From Primula veris (taxonomy: Eukaryota; Streptophyta; Magnoliopsida; Ericales; Primulaceae): 64,000 bases of DNA. Each line of letters begins with the position of its first letter. Within the stretch, counting starts at the first letter, position 1. The stretch spans positions 12,650,501-12,714,500 of the forward strand of contig OY821750.1 of assembly GCA_963682055.1 (NCBI GenBank). Reading direction: 5' to 3'. Shown here piece by piece: positions 39,501 through 64,000 of the stretch. The notes below the pieces were generated by a model, which was not told where the DNA came from, searched no databases, and saw nothing but the letters and a program-made list of their open reading frames with translations. The position numbers and the translations under genes are program-made.

Positions 39501-42500
39501 TTTATTTTCTTCTTATTTTTGTCTGTCTGTTTTTAATACAACTTTTAATGATGCAATTGGCAGACACCTGAGGATGTTGACAAGCTTCGTAGTATTGGAG
39601 TTAAAACTATATTCTGTTTGCAACAAAATTCAGATCTTGAGTATCCACAATTTTTGAGTAGAATCTTAGTACTTATGTTAAATTTTTAATTGCTTCAACA
39701 TGGGAAACATGAAACTTATGACCAACGGTATTTAGACGGTTGTCCTTCATTTTAAAATGATTCCGAATTTTCTTTTTGTTAATTTGGATCCAGTTTGTCA
39801 CACACGCTTCTGGACTGTTTGGTCATGTCTTTCACATTAATTTAAATGTACCTTATTTTCATAATTGTATGCTTTCTTTTAAAGGAACAAAAATTCCCTT
39901 CTGATATGTGGAACATGTATCATTTTTGAAATTCAAGTGCAAAAAAACCCCTTGTACTTGACTAACTTCAGGTGATTTTTTTGCTAAAGGTGTTTTGTTA
40001 TTTTTTAGTAACTAAGCGGAAGTTACTGATGTAATTTTTACAAATAAATGGAAAACTCTCTTGCATTAGTAGATTTTAAATTTGTTTCCATAAGTATCTT
40101 AGTAACCGGGTTCTTAGCTCTTAAGTCACAGAGAAGACATGGATCATTTTGACATTGCTGGAGATACATTCTTTTACAATTATCTTCAGATATTTTGGGG
40201 TTGATATTACTGCCATTCGTGAATATGCGGGCTCATTTGATGATATTCAACATTTGCGAGCTGAAATAAGGTATCTGAGCAAAAGTATTCATTGAGAATC
40301 TATTGTGTTATCCCATTTGCGTGTTTTATTTACATACAACCTCATTTTCATCTTTGTCATTGCTTATTGTCATATAAATATTCTAGTTTTTCATTCATGG
40401 TTTGGCGCATTTTCTGATATTTACAAGGATACTACTACTTGAATTTGAGTTTTCAACTCAGAAAACAAAAAAACGGAACCGAAACTCAAAATTCTATCAC
40501 AAGCACTGAAGCAGAACAAGTGACCATAAAGGTTTTTTCTAAAGAGATTATTGATACATTAACATGCTTGTAAAATGCATTTTTCACTCACATATGTATT
40601 CATCTCTATCGATCTCAAACTGATGCTTGCAGGGACTTTGATGGATTTGATTTGCGGATGCGGCTTCCAGCAGTGGTGAGCAAATTACATATCGCCATAA
40701 ATACTAACGGAGGTGTGACGTACATACATTGTACAGCTGGATTAGGTAGAGCACCTGCTACTGCGGTACGTATTTATGTCAGAGGCCACTTAGAAATCTC
40801 AATCTTAAGACTTATTGAAGATTAGAAATCTCAATCTTAAGACTTATTGACAGTTGGCATACATGTTTTGGGTCAAAGGGTACAAACTAAATGAAGCCAG
40901 CAGCTTGTTACTGGTAATCCATGGTCCTCTATTTTCAATTTTTCTTAGCTAATCTTAACCTATATGACATGGCATTTTTTTAGCATTAGGGAATATGTAC
41001 ATGAGAATACTGACCCCCAAGAAAAGAAGACTTTGCATGTGAATTTCCTGTTGAATGTTGTGGTTGTACAGCTTTTGTAGTTTGAAAAGTTAGAACTCCA
41101 TTTAATTTCATTTAGTATGTTTTACAAATTGTAACGACGAGGGACTGCCTAGTGGAATTTAATCGAGTGATTAGATTTTGCTTTAGTCATCCCTCCAGAT
41201 TTTTGATTTAGCTGTGTGCAAGTTATTGTTTTTAAATAGCTTTTGGGCTTCTAATCAATCCCTCCCTCACCGGTCAAAGATCATGAAGCTATGAGTTTGT
41301 TTAGATTAATTTGATATTTTGGTTAACAAAAATAAGGAGCTAGTTACCTTATGCTTTTTCGAAAGAACATATAGCCACAATTATCTAAATACAACGCATC
41401 ATAGTTTTCTTGTACTTTGTTTACTCTCAGAAAGAAAACTGCAGTTTTAAATAGAATCTTGCCGAGCAGCCCATAAAGAGGTGACCATCATATTGTTTAC
41501 AAAATAGTAAGAAAAACTGCTAAAATCATAGACACTTTCAGGCAATCAAGAATGGTGTTCTTGAAAGCACTAACAACTGTAACTTTGTACTCTTAAGACT
41601 TTCAGAAAAAAGTGTAATAAAGCAGAACCACCATGTGGGCATTACTTTCCAGTCACCTGATTACGTTTCCTCTGATTTGGTAGGAGTCTAATGTGAAACT
41701 ATAGCATTTGTTTGGAACATGTACATTGTAATTTTAAAATTGGGTTTTCTAATACTATGCTCAATCATCTCAAGTGACTTGTTGTTCTCTTATTTTCATA
41801 CAGAGCAAGAGATCATGCTTCCTAAATCTGGATGCTATAAGAAATGCCACTATTGATATTGTAAGTATCTCTTTATATCGCCATAGTATAAACTGTAATA
41901 AGTCATGGGTTAAGCAAATTAACTCATTATTTAGTAAGTTAATTTGTCATTTTAGAGCTAAACTTTATTCGTATTAAATATGTTAGTTTCTCAAGTATAC
42001 TATAATCAATTTGCTCACTGCCGCTTGAGTTTCAATAAATTTAGGGGAGTACTGACCTCCCCTGCAAACAGAAGACAATTTTTATTATAATTGAAGTGGA
42101 TATATAATGTCTGAAAAATGTTAAGGTCACCCTATATTTTGCGAAGCTCAAGAATCTTGTTTTAGCTAGAAAAGGTGGTGGCTCGTTATCGACTACCTAT
42201 AATAGTGCACCTGATGCGAGTAAACCTTGCTGTCTATCCCTTAGTGGTCAATATTACTCAAATAATAACTGTATGAACCAATGCTCCAGTTAAAAGTATG
42301 AGATACGTAACCTAAGTTAGCACAAATGATATACTGTCCTATTTGAATTAAGTGTTAAAAATGTGATAAAGCGCAATACTCAGATCTAAATCATCTATGT
42401 TAACTATCTGAACTATATGAGGACTTGGCTTTGGCAACAATGTCTGGATATTGGCTTCTTCTTTTAGGAAGTGTTTCAAGTTTAAATTGTTGTCTTATTT

Positions 42501-45500
42501 AGCAACTCATATGTGTAAATGATCACAACGGTAAGCTGATTTCGCTATTATCGACGAACTGATGGCCCTTGAAGTTTGTCCTCTCTCTCTCTCTCGCCAG
42601 TTCTCATCGTCCGACTACTTCGTTATCTTACCAGCCAGACTAGTCTGGGCGAAATTTTCATCAGGAAAAAATGTTTTCTGAGCCATTGAGTCAATAATGT
42701 TACATACAGGTGTTGCCAAATTCTCATCGAACTTCAGCACAATACTATGCAACATTGTTGTTTTTCTACGACACTTATTCTTCTCTATCTTTGTTTTCAT
42801 TTTGTTAATTGCTCAGTGAGAAAAAGATGTTGGAATTGATAATAAGGACTCATAATTAAAACCCGAAATATTTGCTTACGTCAAGCTTACAGGGCTTAGA
42901 AAGAAGCTCATAACTATGACATGGAAAGGTAGCAATATGTCTACTGTGGAAGTCTCTGGACTTGATATCGGTTGGAGTCGGGTATTGTTCTAATTATTTA
43001 GTCTCTACTCCAGTTACAAGTTTTAGAACAATTAAATTTGTTTTCATAATTGATTTACTTGTCTTTAAATCTTGAGATTACTTGGCTCTAGGGCTTGGCA
43101 TTTGATTTCTTGGTGGTTATAATAGTGGCACCATTTAATGTGAAACACATGCTGAATTACATAATAATAAATAATTCTCTATGTATTTTAAGAAGTTGAA
43201 TAAGTGAACGTCTAAATAAATTGAGATCACTTTAAAAGCTTGTTTGGGTAGAGGTATAAGCTAGCTCAGATACTATATGCAGATGCAGGCTGGGAGCACT
43301 TCTTTCACAAATTTAGATATGATTTCAAAGAGGTTTAATGCCTTATTATCACTGTAGCTTTTAGGTAAATGCATGATCCCTTTTTTTTGCGGGGAATGTT
43401 TTTGACTAAATACTGTGTTTTGATTTTCTAAATTTGTGCTTGCATCATCATACATACATAAGATACATTTTAGTACTTTATCAGTCATATATAGTTGGTG
43501 GTGATAATGTCACAAGTTTTTAGAAACTCTTTGGGAATTAGGATTTAAGTATTGTTGACTACTGCAGATTGTGAAGTTACACAAATCATTGTAATGTTTT
43601 TTTTTATGTATCTTTAAATGGTTTTTTTACCTGAATTCTTGTAGAGATAAGAGTTTCTCCTACACTCCCTACAATTTGGTCTATGATCAGTTATTAGTTA
43701 AACATTCTGGTAAAGATTAATTAGTGAAACACATCTAAAGGGTTATTTTTGTAATTTTCCAGAAATTGTGTCTTATGTATAGTAGGCATATAAACCTGTG
43801 CAATCCAATATGATGTACATGGATAACAAGGTGGGTAATTTTTTTGTTTATTTTTGAGTAAAAACATGTTTGACTTTGTGCTAATTCCATTGACCTTATT
43901 CTACATGATTTGCGCATTGATATTGTAAAGCATATCTTTGTCATTCCGATTCAAGTCAATCGAAAAATATTGGTTTTTTAGATTTTACACAGAGAACCAA
44001 TGGCATTATTGGCAATTGTTTACTCTAGTTACTATCTTATACTTTTAACTTCCAAATTTGTGTTTTGATAACTTGTTTTCACACTTGCAAATATTTTGCA
44101 GAGGATACCTTTGACATACGACACGGCTCAGGGATTGTGGATTCTGCAGAGAGAATTGCCTGTGAGTTGTTTGTTATTTTAGTAATTTTTTATTACTACT
44201 GTAACCAGTGTTCTTAAAAGCAAGCCTCGTCTAGGAGGATAGTAGGCGGTATGTGGAATTAGACGTTAGGCAACCTATTTTCCCCTACATCCCGCTTTGT
44301 GCCTTTTAGAACATTTACCGTAACTCCCTTAAGATATATATGAACATATGTATACGAACATGGTACATTTACCTTCTTCGTCGTAAACAAATCAAAAGTC
44401 GCTAAATTAACAGAAAATTAGAATTTATGCAAAATAGCACTTCTAATAAAAGAGGAAAGAGTAATTGTTATGGTTGAATTAAACATCTCTATTTTTCCCC
44501 TGGCGAATAATATGTACCTTAAAACCTTCAATTTTGGCTATTTTTCACTTCAAATCTACTCAAACTCTGCGTCCTGTTTCACTGCGTACATGCATAACTA
44601 GGGACAAAACAAAATTAGTGATACTTTTCCCTCATCATTTTGTATATTTTTATTTTCTGTTGCTTAGTTGCTTGCTGAAACTAGGAAGATTACAAACTGG
44701 GTCAAAAGTTGAGGGGGAAAATTATATTCTACATTTACTGAAGGAAAATGTTGAAGTTCATAAAAGGATAAGGTGAGTCAAAAGTTTAACATTAACATTG
44801 AGGGTGATTCCATACTTGAGGGCGATTACAAACTTTAACATTTACTGAGTCAAAAGTCCACAAAAGTATGGTATATTGCGATTCCATACTTTGCATGTTT
44901 TTTTTTTGGCTTCTCACCCTCCAACTATATACGGAAAAGGATAGCCAATAGGAAGAGAGCAAGAGCTGAGTGAAATTGTTTCAACTCAGTTTGGGATACA
45001 GAAGATGTTAAATGCTTGTTTATTTCCACAGGAAGGACGCTATGAATACAAGTATATCGTCGATGGCGAATGGACCTCTAATAGTTATGAGCTCCTAACC
45101 CCTGCCAATGAGGATGGTCATGTTAACAACTACATCCAGGTAATGTTTCAATTTCAATCACTAATTAAATTTATTGAGAGAATGAATTTTTTGATTACTC
45201 TTCCTATCTATGGAAAACTTGCTGCTCAAACTTTTGTTCAAAAGGAGGTTCACGAGTTGGTAATCTTGAAGTATTTTGTGGTTATAATTTTTTGTGCAAA
45301 TCCTGACTTAAAAGAGCCAAGAGACGGAAATAGATATAGGTACAATCATACGTGTGAAATGTACATCTCGGCATGTACTAAATACAGGCATCTGTCTAAT
45401 ACACAGCATGTAATGATTTAAAGGGAAAGATGGGGACCTTGTCAGAAAAATAAAGATTGGTATAAAAGTTGCAGCCAAATATATTTTAGATTTTCATGTT

Positions 45501-46187
45501 GGAATCACTTAAGTTCGGGCAAAATACCTAGGCCTCACTCAACAATGTCAAATTCCATTGTGAACAAACTAATAAAAAGTTGCAAATTGGAGCATGTACA
45601 CATTTTTTGTAAACATCACTGGTTGTACTGCTCTAGATATCTAATAAGATTGTGACCCAATATATAGTGATCTTGGAACAAACAACTTCTTTTGTTGGTT
45701 GTCTGTCCAATTATTCTGTGTTTTGTTTAACACTATCATTTAATCTGAAAGGAACTCTTATCATATGAAAACTTGCTTGATATTCTTGGTAAGCTGGTGT
45801 ATTCGATTGCTTGTTGATACCTCTGAATTACGCGAAAGTAGGGTACTCCAAATTCGCGGGGGGGATTGAAAGGGTTTTATAAAGCGTTGTCGGTGAATAA
45901 AACGTGAATGAAAGATCATTATAAAATAGAAAAAATTATGGAATATTATTCCCGGGCTAAGCCTCCACGAAATAAAATTTGCTGGCTTGATACTACCTCA
46001 CTTTTATCCTCTCTCCACGAGTCCACGTTGTGTTTAATTCTTGTAGTATGATTTACAGGTTTCCGATGAAGATAACACTATTGCAGCAGCAATAATGGAG
46101 AGAATGATGGGAAGCGAGTCTGATCTTACAAAAGATGAACGGGTTAAAATACGACAATTCCTTGAAGCTTATCCAGTAGACAATTGA
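36571..46187 (+). CDS. SEX4: Phosphoglucan phosphatase SEX4/DSP4-like, plastidial, 374 aa
   Basis: Fourteen exons: 36571-36596, 36691-36763, 37888-37932, 39017-39119, 39388-39464, 39564-39640, 40190-40270, 40633-40765, 40854-40913, 41804-41860, 42886-42981, 44102-44161, 45032-45139 and 46059-46187. They join in frame to 374 residues (Arabidopsis SEX4 is 379). The Ser/Pro-rich N-terminus ([15 protein letters not shown]...) fits a chloroplast transit peptide. The dual-specificity phosphatase domain carries the general acid D162 and the loop [12 protein letters not shown] (C194, R200). A CBM48 glucan-binding domain follows, with W274 and K303 at the positions of the starch-binding W278 and K307 of Arabidopsis. 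The family removes phosphate from starch glucan at night so that degradation can proceed. Intron 1 needs a GC donor, and the exon 11 acceptor has a competing AG 7 nt downstream. The first three exons are less conserved and less certain than the rest. Confidence 0.92.
36892..37154. mobile_element. Stowaway-like MITE in SEX4 intron 2
   Basis: The ends read ATCCCTTCGTCTCATAATATT and AATATTATGGGACGTAGTGAG, the diverged CTCCCTCCGTCCCATAATATT-type inverted ends of Tc1/mariner Stowaway MITEs. TA lies at both borders. A shorter related trace (TCATCTGTCCCATAATTAATA) lies just upstream at about 36808. Confidence 0.7.
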
Positions 46188-47350
46188 GTTATACAAGAGG
46201 TTATTACTAAACCTCAAACTGTAAATGTGGACTTACAATAGCACAATTAATCATGGGACAAAATAAATCTTTGCTCTACATTTCTGGAATTTAATCTCTG
46301 CAATGTATCAGCAAAATGCCTGTAAACTTGGGGCGGATTGTGTGTATTAAATATTACAAAATTAGACTGGGAATTAACTTCCTAATAATCGAGTTGAGAG
46401 ATCATCGAAGTAAAACAGAAGAACCCACAGGTACTTCTGAGTACATAGAGTTTGATTAACCTATCGTAATAAATGGTCTTTTAGTTAGTTTCCAACACCT
46501 CCAATCATCCTCAGTCAAACTTTCACTTCATTGAGACCATTTCCAAATGGTTTTTTTTATCTTACATTTAAATATGAGGCCGGAAAATTGATATACTCGT
46601 CTACAAATACTCAATTTCATTTTAATTGCATTTGCTTTTCAAAGTTAAAATTATATGGGCATAATTTGTTTTCTTTCCAATTCCATGAAATCAAGTCATA
46701 ACTATTATTTGAAATATCGGAATACTATATACACTTGATACATGATAGAGAAAGAGACAGAGATTGGGGAGAGAGAGGAGCTACCATATACGATAGATCA
46801 GTTTCATGCTTTGTTTATTTTTATTTTGTAATTTCCATAATTTGTATATTTATTAGTTAAGTTTTAAATGAATCATTGGATTATTTTGAATATTTTTAAA
46901 AGATTTGAGTCATGGTTACTGATTGAAGAGGGTACATCTCTGGTAGAGAAGAACTGCTACAAGATTTTGAGAGATTGGCTAACCTAATTTGGCCGGATAT
47001 GTCAATGTTTTAAATTAATTTGGTGATTTACAAATGAGTCTAGGTAGTAGCATCGAATGGTTGAAAAAATGTAGTTTTTGTCTTCCACAACCCTTACGAT
47101 GACTACTAAAACTATACTTTTTTAATCATTCGATATTAGATCCATTAGATTAGGTTTGTAAATCAATTCAGAATTATATCTTTATTTTTCATGAATTCAA
47201 TTTGTACATATTAGATTGCGTCATATAAAACTCATCATTCAACTGGACAAAATGTTTATTTACATTTCGTGTAAGTTATAATTCATTTATAAGAACTCGC
47301 ACATTGATATCAATAATTTCGTGACATATATGTAAATTTCTTTTGAATAT
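46188..47350. other. SEX4 3' flank
   Basis: An AATAAA at 46262-46267 is a plausible polyadenylation signal. A segment at about 46926-47105 resembles 50368-50545 (see the repeat entry). No gene was found. Confidence 0.55.
46926..47105. repeat. Dispersed repeat, copy 1 (second copy at 50368-50545)
   Basis: Both copies contain GTTACATCTC or GGTACATCTC, GTAGAGAAGAACTG, GATATG(T)CAATGTTTTAAATTAAT and GAATGGTTGAA or CAATGGTTGAA, followed by GTAG(T)TTTT. They lie on either side of the solo LTR at 47351-49994 in the same orientation. The element class is unknown. Confidence 0.7.
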
Positions 47351-49994
47351 TGTAACATCCCAGACCCGATGGGTGTCACACGGCTGAACAACACGTGTGG
47401 CGGCACGTGCTAAACAAAGCCTAAATAGAACAACTATAAAAATCTCACTAAATTACTCATTAAATCGACTCAAATTTCTATCAAAACTTTCATTAAATAT
47501 AATCTCGAAAATTACGTTAATTACAAGAATTTAATCTCTTACAAGCTAAAATAAAAATGTAATCGCAGCGGAATTTAACACATAATCTTAAAGGTCTGTC
47601 TGGTCCCCAAACTGACTCGATATCAACTCTAAATAATTGCTCGTTAACCTGAAAACATTTTAAAAAGAAGAGGGGTGAGTCAAACGAGCTCAATGAGAGA
47701 GAATGTCTTACAATATAATATAAGGGACATAAATAAGATTTTTTCTTATCTTTTCTTTCAAATCCAATGCTTTATTTTTGGGGTTTTATAGGTTTAGTAC
47801 ACCAAACTATCTGCTTTTAACGATTTGGGTACCCACCTTTCAAATTTTTCAATTTAGATACCACACTATAATAAATTTCCAATTTAGGTACCACCGTCTA
47901 AATAAATCACGGAATCACGTCACGTGACATTTGACAAACATTAATTTGAGTGGCTAATTTGACAATTTTGCATAAAAAAATGTCATCCTATAAAAATATT
48001 TTCCCCAATTTCACAAATAACAAAAATTTGAATTATATGCTAAATTTGGATTATATGCTAAAAAAATTTCTACGATGACATATTTTTTTACAAAATTGTC
48101 AAATTAACATATCAAATTAATGTTTGACAAATGTCACGTGACATAATTTCGTGATTTATTAAGACGGTGATACCTAAATTGGAAATTTATTATAGTGTTG
48201 TACCTAAATTGAAAAATTTGAAAGGTGGGTACCCAAATCGTTAACCGTACCATAGTTTAGGGTAGTAAATGTATTTTTTCCCCTTTATTTTAAGCAAAAT
48301 TCCCAATGCAATTCTTTATAAATCACTTGAACAAACTGAATGAAATATAAATAATCTCTTTCTTCTTTCTTATTTTAGTGCTCGCAAATATGAAAGTATT
48401 ATGTTACGGTAACAAGCTCGATTGACTTACTCAATATCTTTATCGTCGATCTTTTTCTCAGGTGTATAAGCCATACGTGCACTACGTAATTAAGGTCACC
48501 ACAGTATGACGGCTGAGTCTATTCCTTAAAATGTTCCGGTTGACGAAGCTATGTACAATCGTTAAGTCAACCGTTGAGAACTAAACTCATTTGTTTAGTT
48601 GCCAACGTCACCCCACTGATGGGCTTGGAGGAATCTCCGTTGGACTCCTCTCTCATGATACCAATACAAATCATAAGCGCACCATAGCATAAAACTGTCT
48701 TTAATATAAAATTCCACTTCATAAAATTTATAGCCACTTCATAAGATTACATTTCTTTCTTTCTTTCTTTATTTCTTTCAATATTTAATATAAATATACT
48801 TATATAATAATACTGTTTTGTGAATAATCACTAAAAATCTGCAAATACTTTGTCGTAAAAATGTAATGGGATAGTTTGTAGTAGAAAGACAAACCCCACT
48901 CACCTGATTCGGATTGTCCTTAACCCGAATATTCCTATTATTAAAGGAAGCTACCAATAACATCATAACCTATAAATATATACAGTAACTTATTATCAAT
49001 ACAAGTGTGCAGCGAATTAATTTTACCTTACTTGTTTGGCTAATTCCAACCTATGTTCTAAATCGGTGTCATAGACTCATTCAAGATCTTTCAACAAATT
49101 CAACAAGTTTAGTAACACACATGGAATCACGTAAACTACTTCCTGGGCTGCGTATGAACATCCATACAAATACTAAATTTTAATGCAACAATTTTACAAT
49201 CTTTGAGAAATAAACCCTTTATTCCTATTCCTACTCAATTTTAGTAGTAAGTAAATTCCCAAACCACCCATAAACAGTGTCCATCCATCATCTCAGTTTC
49301 TTGGTACAATTTTAATTTAACTAACAAAAATGATATGATGATTAATCCTTATGTATCCTCTGATAACTAACATATAAAATCCATCAAATAATCTTTGAAA
49401 ACTCCAACTTTAACACTATAAATTGTAATCAATCCTAACTAAATTAAACCATACGAATTCTTACAGCTGGGATAAAAGGTAACATATACATAAGAGCCGA
49501 CTATGTTAGGATTATTTATATTCACCTTGATGAAGATAACAGGACAAGAATTGATCTCCCGGCTGATCTCTCTCTCTCCAATATAGGTTCTTCTCTCCTA
49601 TATCTATACGTAGCTATATTCGTATACAAATACAGGTAAGAAACTAAGCGGTATGTCTCTCTCTACTATTATGTGTTCTCTATTTCTCCCTCTGTATATC
49701 CCTCTATATGTTTATATGTAAGGTAGGGGAAAAGAAATGGGCGGTTTCGGAAACATAGTTATATCTGTCTTTGTAAGTTACAACTTAAATCATAAAGACA
49801 AGCTTTTAATCTTCTACACGTTTTCTTTCTCTGAAACTCTTATTTCCTTTACTAATGCTCTTTATTACTAGCTTGGTCCATTAATAATTTCTAAATATCA
49901 AACAACCCCACCACGTTACCAAGATATATCCAAACAATCCAAACTATTAATCATTAGTAGCTAAATATAATAAAATAAAATACGGGATTTTACA
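47351..49994 (+). mobile_element. Solo LTR (TGTAACATCCC...GGATTTTACA) carrying a MITE
   Basis: The block starts TGTAACATCCCAGACC and ends TACGGGATTTTACA, and AATAT flanks both sides (47346-47350, 49995-49999), a 5-bp target duplication. Removing the internal MITE leaves about 2.1 kb of LTR. There is a TTTCTTTCTTTC tract at about 48752-48779 and a CT-rich stretch around 49560-49690. No primer site, purine tract or coding domain was found. Confidence 0.82.
47780..48283. mobile_element. Foldback MITE within the solo LTR
   Basis: This 504-bp element runs from GGGGTTTTATAGG to TATTTTTTCCCC with long inverted arms, for example ACGATTTGGGTACCCACCTTT against AAAGGTGGGTACCCAAATCGT. TTTATTTT(T/A) flanks both sides (47771-47779, 48284-48292). 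It resembles the MITEs at 12730-13094 and 62841-63257 in end style and arm content. Confidence 0.85.
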
Positions 49995-50689
49995 AATATT
50001 GTCATTGCAACTAGGTAAATTTGGCCTTAATTAATAATTAAAAAGATATTTTCAAAATAAAAAACTAAACACCGATTCCAATAATTGACATAATTATGTG
50101 TTTTTCCAGTGATTCCAATTCTTAAACCGCACAGCATTTTTAGCATCCAAAATACCGCGTTTCATTTTATTGTGAATGGCCAATATATGTGTTTCATTGT
50201 TTCTTATTATTTATTCATATACCTAATAAAAGAAACACCTTTCCAAATCAAGAATAAAATACATGGAACTAAAAACATAGATGTGAAGGCATTTAAAGAG
50301 TGATAAGAAATGGATGGTGTTCGTTTGGATTGTTTACAAAATATTACTTCAGTTTGAAAGATGAGAGAGAAGAGGTTACATCTCTTGTAGAGAAGAACTG
50401 GTAGAAGAATTTTAAAGATTGGCTACCTAATTATGCTCGATATGGCAATGTTTTAAATTAATCTGGCAGATTTGCAAATTTAATTAGTCCCATCCAATGG
50501 TTGAAGAAGTGTAGTTTTAGTAATTATTCTACGGATTGTCCTCCACCGCTCTCCGGAAATTGAAAGGAAAAAAAAAAAATCTCTCCTGTGTGTATAAGTA
50601 GTCAATGGAGCTACTGCAGAACATTACTTGCATTATGCTTATTATGTTTCTGTCCCCATGCTCAACCAAAATCCTGGTTCTGCGCCTGG
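49995..50689. repeat. Gene-free stretch with dispersed repeat copy 2
   Basis: The segment at about 50368-50545 is the second copy of the repeat at 46926-47105. No coding segment was found. Confidence 0.6.
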
Positions 50690-50824
50690 CCTCAACTGAA
50701 GTCGACATTGTCGAACCCTGCTTCTGGTTTTATGTCCAACACAATAAATGGCAGAAGCCCTTTGATTAGAATAAAATCAGTCAATGTTCTAAAGTGCTCC
50801 TCAGTCACATGCCTTCATTATAAA
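50690..50824 (-). pseudogene. Fragment of a BAHD acyltransferase gene
   Basis: On the minus strand, a frame within about 50824-50690 reads VTEEHFRTLTDFILIKG and later GFDNVDFS followed by a stop. This matches residues around MTEEYFRSLADFLVING and GFDNIDYGWG of the intact BAHD gene, which starts only about 150 bp further on. A short piece between the two blocks is missing, and the DFGWG-type motif ends in a stop. It is the relic of a former tandem copy with the same orientation. Confidence 0.75.
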
Positions 50825-50978
50825 TTGTAAAACATTGGTTTTAGAATTCGTGTTACACCTTTTAGGCATTGGTTTTTTAACAATAATAAAGCGTCCAAGG
50901 TATTTTATCATAACAATAACCAAAACAGAAACAAAAGTACATAAAGGAAAACCACATCTCCATGTGGTGAAAGTTGCT

Positions 50979-63860
<12,882 letters not shown>

Positions 63861-64000
63861 GAAAAGGGTTCAAATATTTTTATCGCTTGTATAGTTGGGC
63901 TATTTTAGAAGGGGTACATATATATAGGGTTACTGAATGTATAGATCTTATCTTGGATTCTTAATTTCAAGAACACAGTCTTGGATCTGAGAAGCTCGAT
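63861..64000 (-). promoter_or_regulatory. Promoter region of the BAHD gene
   Basis: On the minus strand a TATA-like run, CCTATATATATGTACC (about 63913-63928), lies about 60 bp upstream of the start codon at 63860. Its spacing would give a leader of roughly 30 nt. Confidence 0.5.

Noticed and set aside
45005..45421. 138-aa frame on the plus strand
   Set aside because: Only 45032-45139 is SEX4 coding (exon 13); the rest is intron read-through.
50588..50830. Plus-strand 80-aa frame
   Set aside because: It is the antisense of the BAHD pseudogene fragment.

Overview
This window is nuclear DNA from a flowering plant, almost certainly a eudicot. It is AT-rich, has long introns with plant splice sites, and carries four plant-type protein genes in a matrix of Ty1/copia retrotransposons, solo LTRs, MITEs and one Mutator-like element. 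I cannot name the species. There is no CRISPR array, operon or recognisable tRNA or rRNA gene.

Layout. 1-3372: decayed copia element on the minus strand, running off the left edge. 4178-9252: dead Mutator-like transposase gene (minus), split by a 1.9-kb solo LTR at 5769-7670. 10207-16128: four-exon gene (plus) for a DUF455 ferritin-like protein. 18338-26382: eleven-exon gene (minus) for 3-phosphoinositide-dependent protein kinase 1 (PDK1), convergent with the previous gene. 29768-36286: copia element (plus) with both LTRs and a target-site duplication. It ends 284 bp before the start codon of the next gene. 36571-46187: fourteen-exon gene (plus) for a phosphoglucan phosphatase of the SEX4/DSP4 type. 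47351-49994: solo LTR carrying a foldback MITE. 50690-50824: relic of a BAHD acyltransferase. 50979-63860: two-exon BAHD acyltransferase gene (minus), benzoyltransferase-like, whose single intron is 11,529 bp. That intron holds a decayed antisense copia element that has itself been hit by about seven later insertions.

The four host genes are not a functional cluster. SEX4 dephosphorylates starch glucan in the plastid, PDK1 is a lipid-responsive AGC-kinase activator, the BAHD enzyme makes esters from acyl-CoA, and the DUF455 protein is uncharacterised but keeps a full E / ExxH / E / ExxH di-metal signature. All four gene models splice in frame from start to stop (308, 488, 374 and 450 residues).

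I found no undescribed multi-gene system. The most interesting points are: two copia copies sharing the same frameshifts, suggesting spread of an already defective element in trans; an LTR with a TATA box directly upstream of SEX4; a repeat in PDK1 intron 1 that has copied the exon 1 splice donor; the transposon-filled BAHD intron; and foldback MITEs that mostly show 8-9 bp target duplications.
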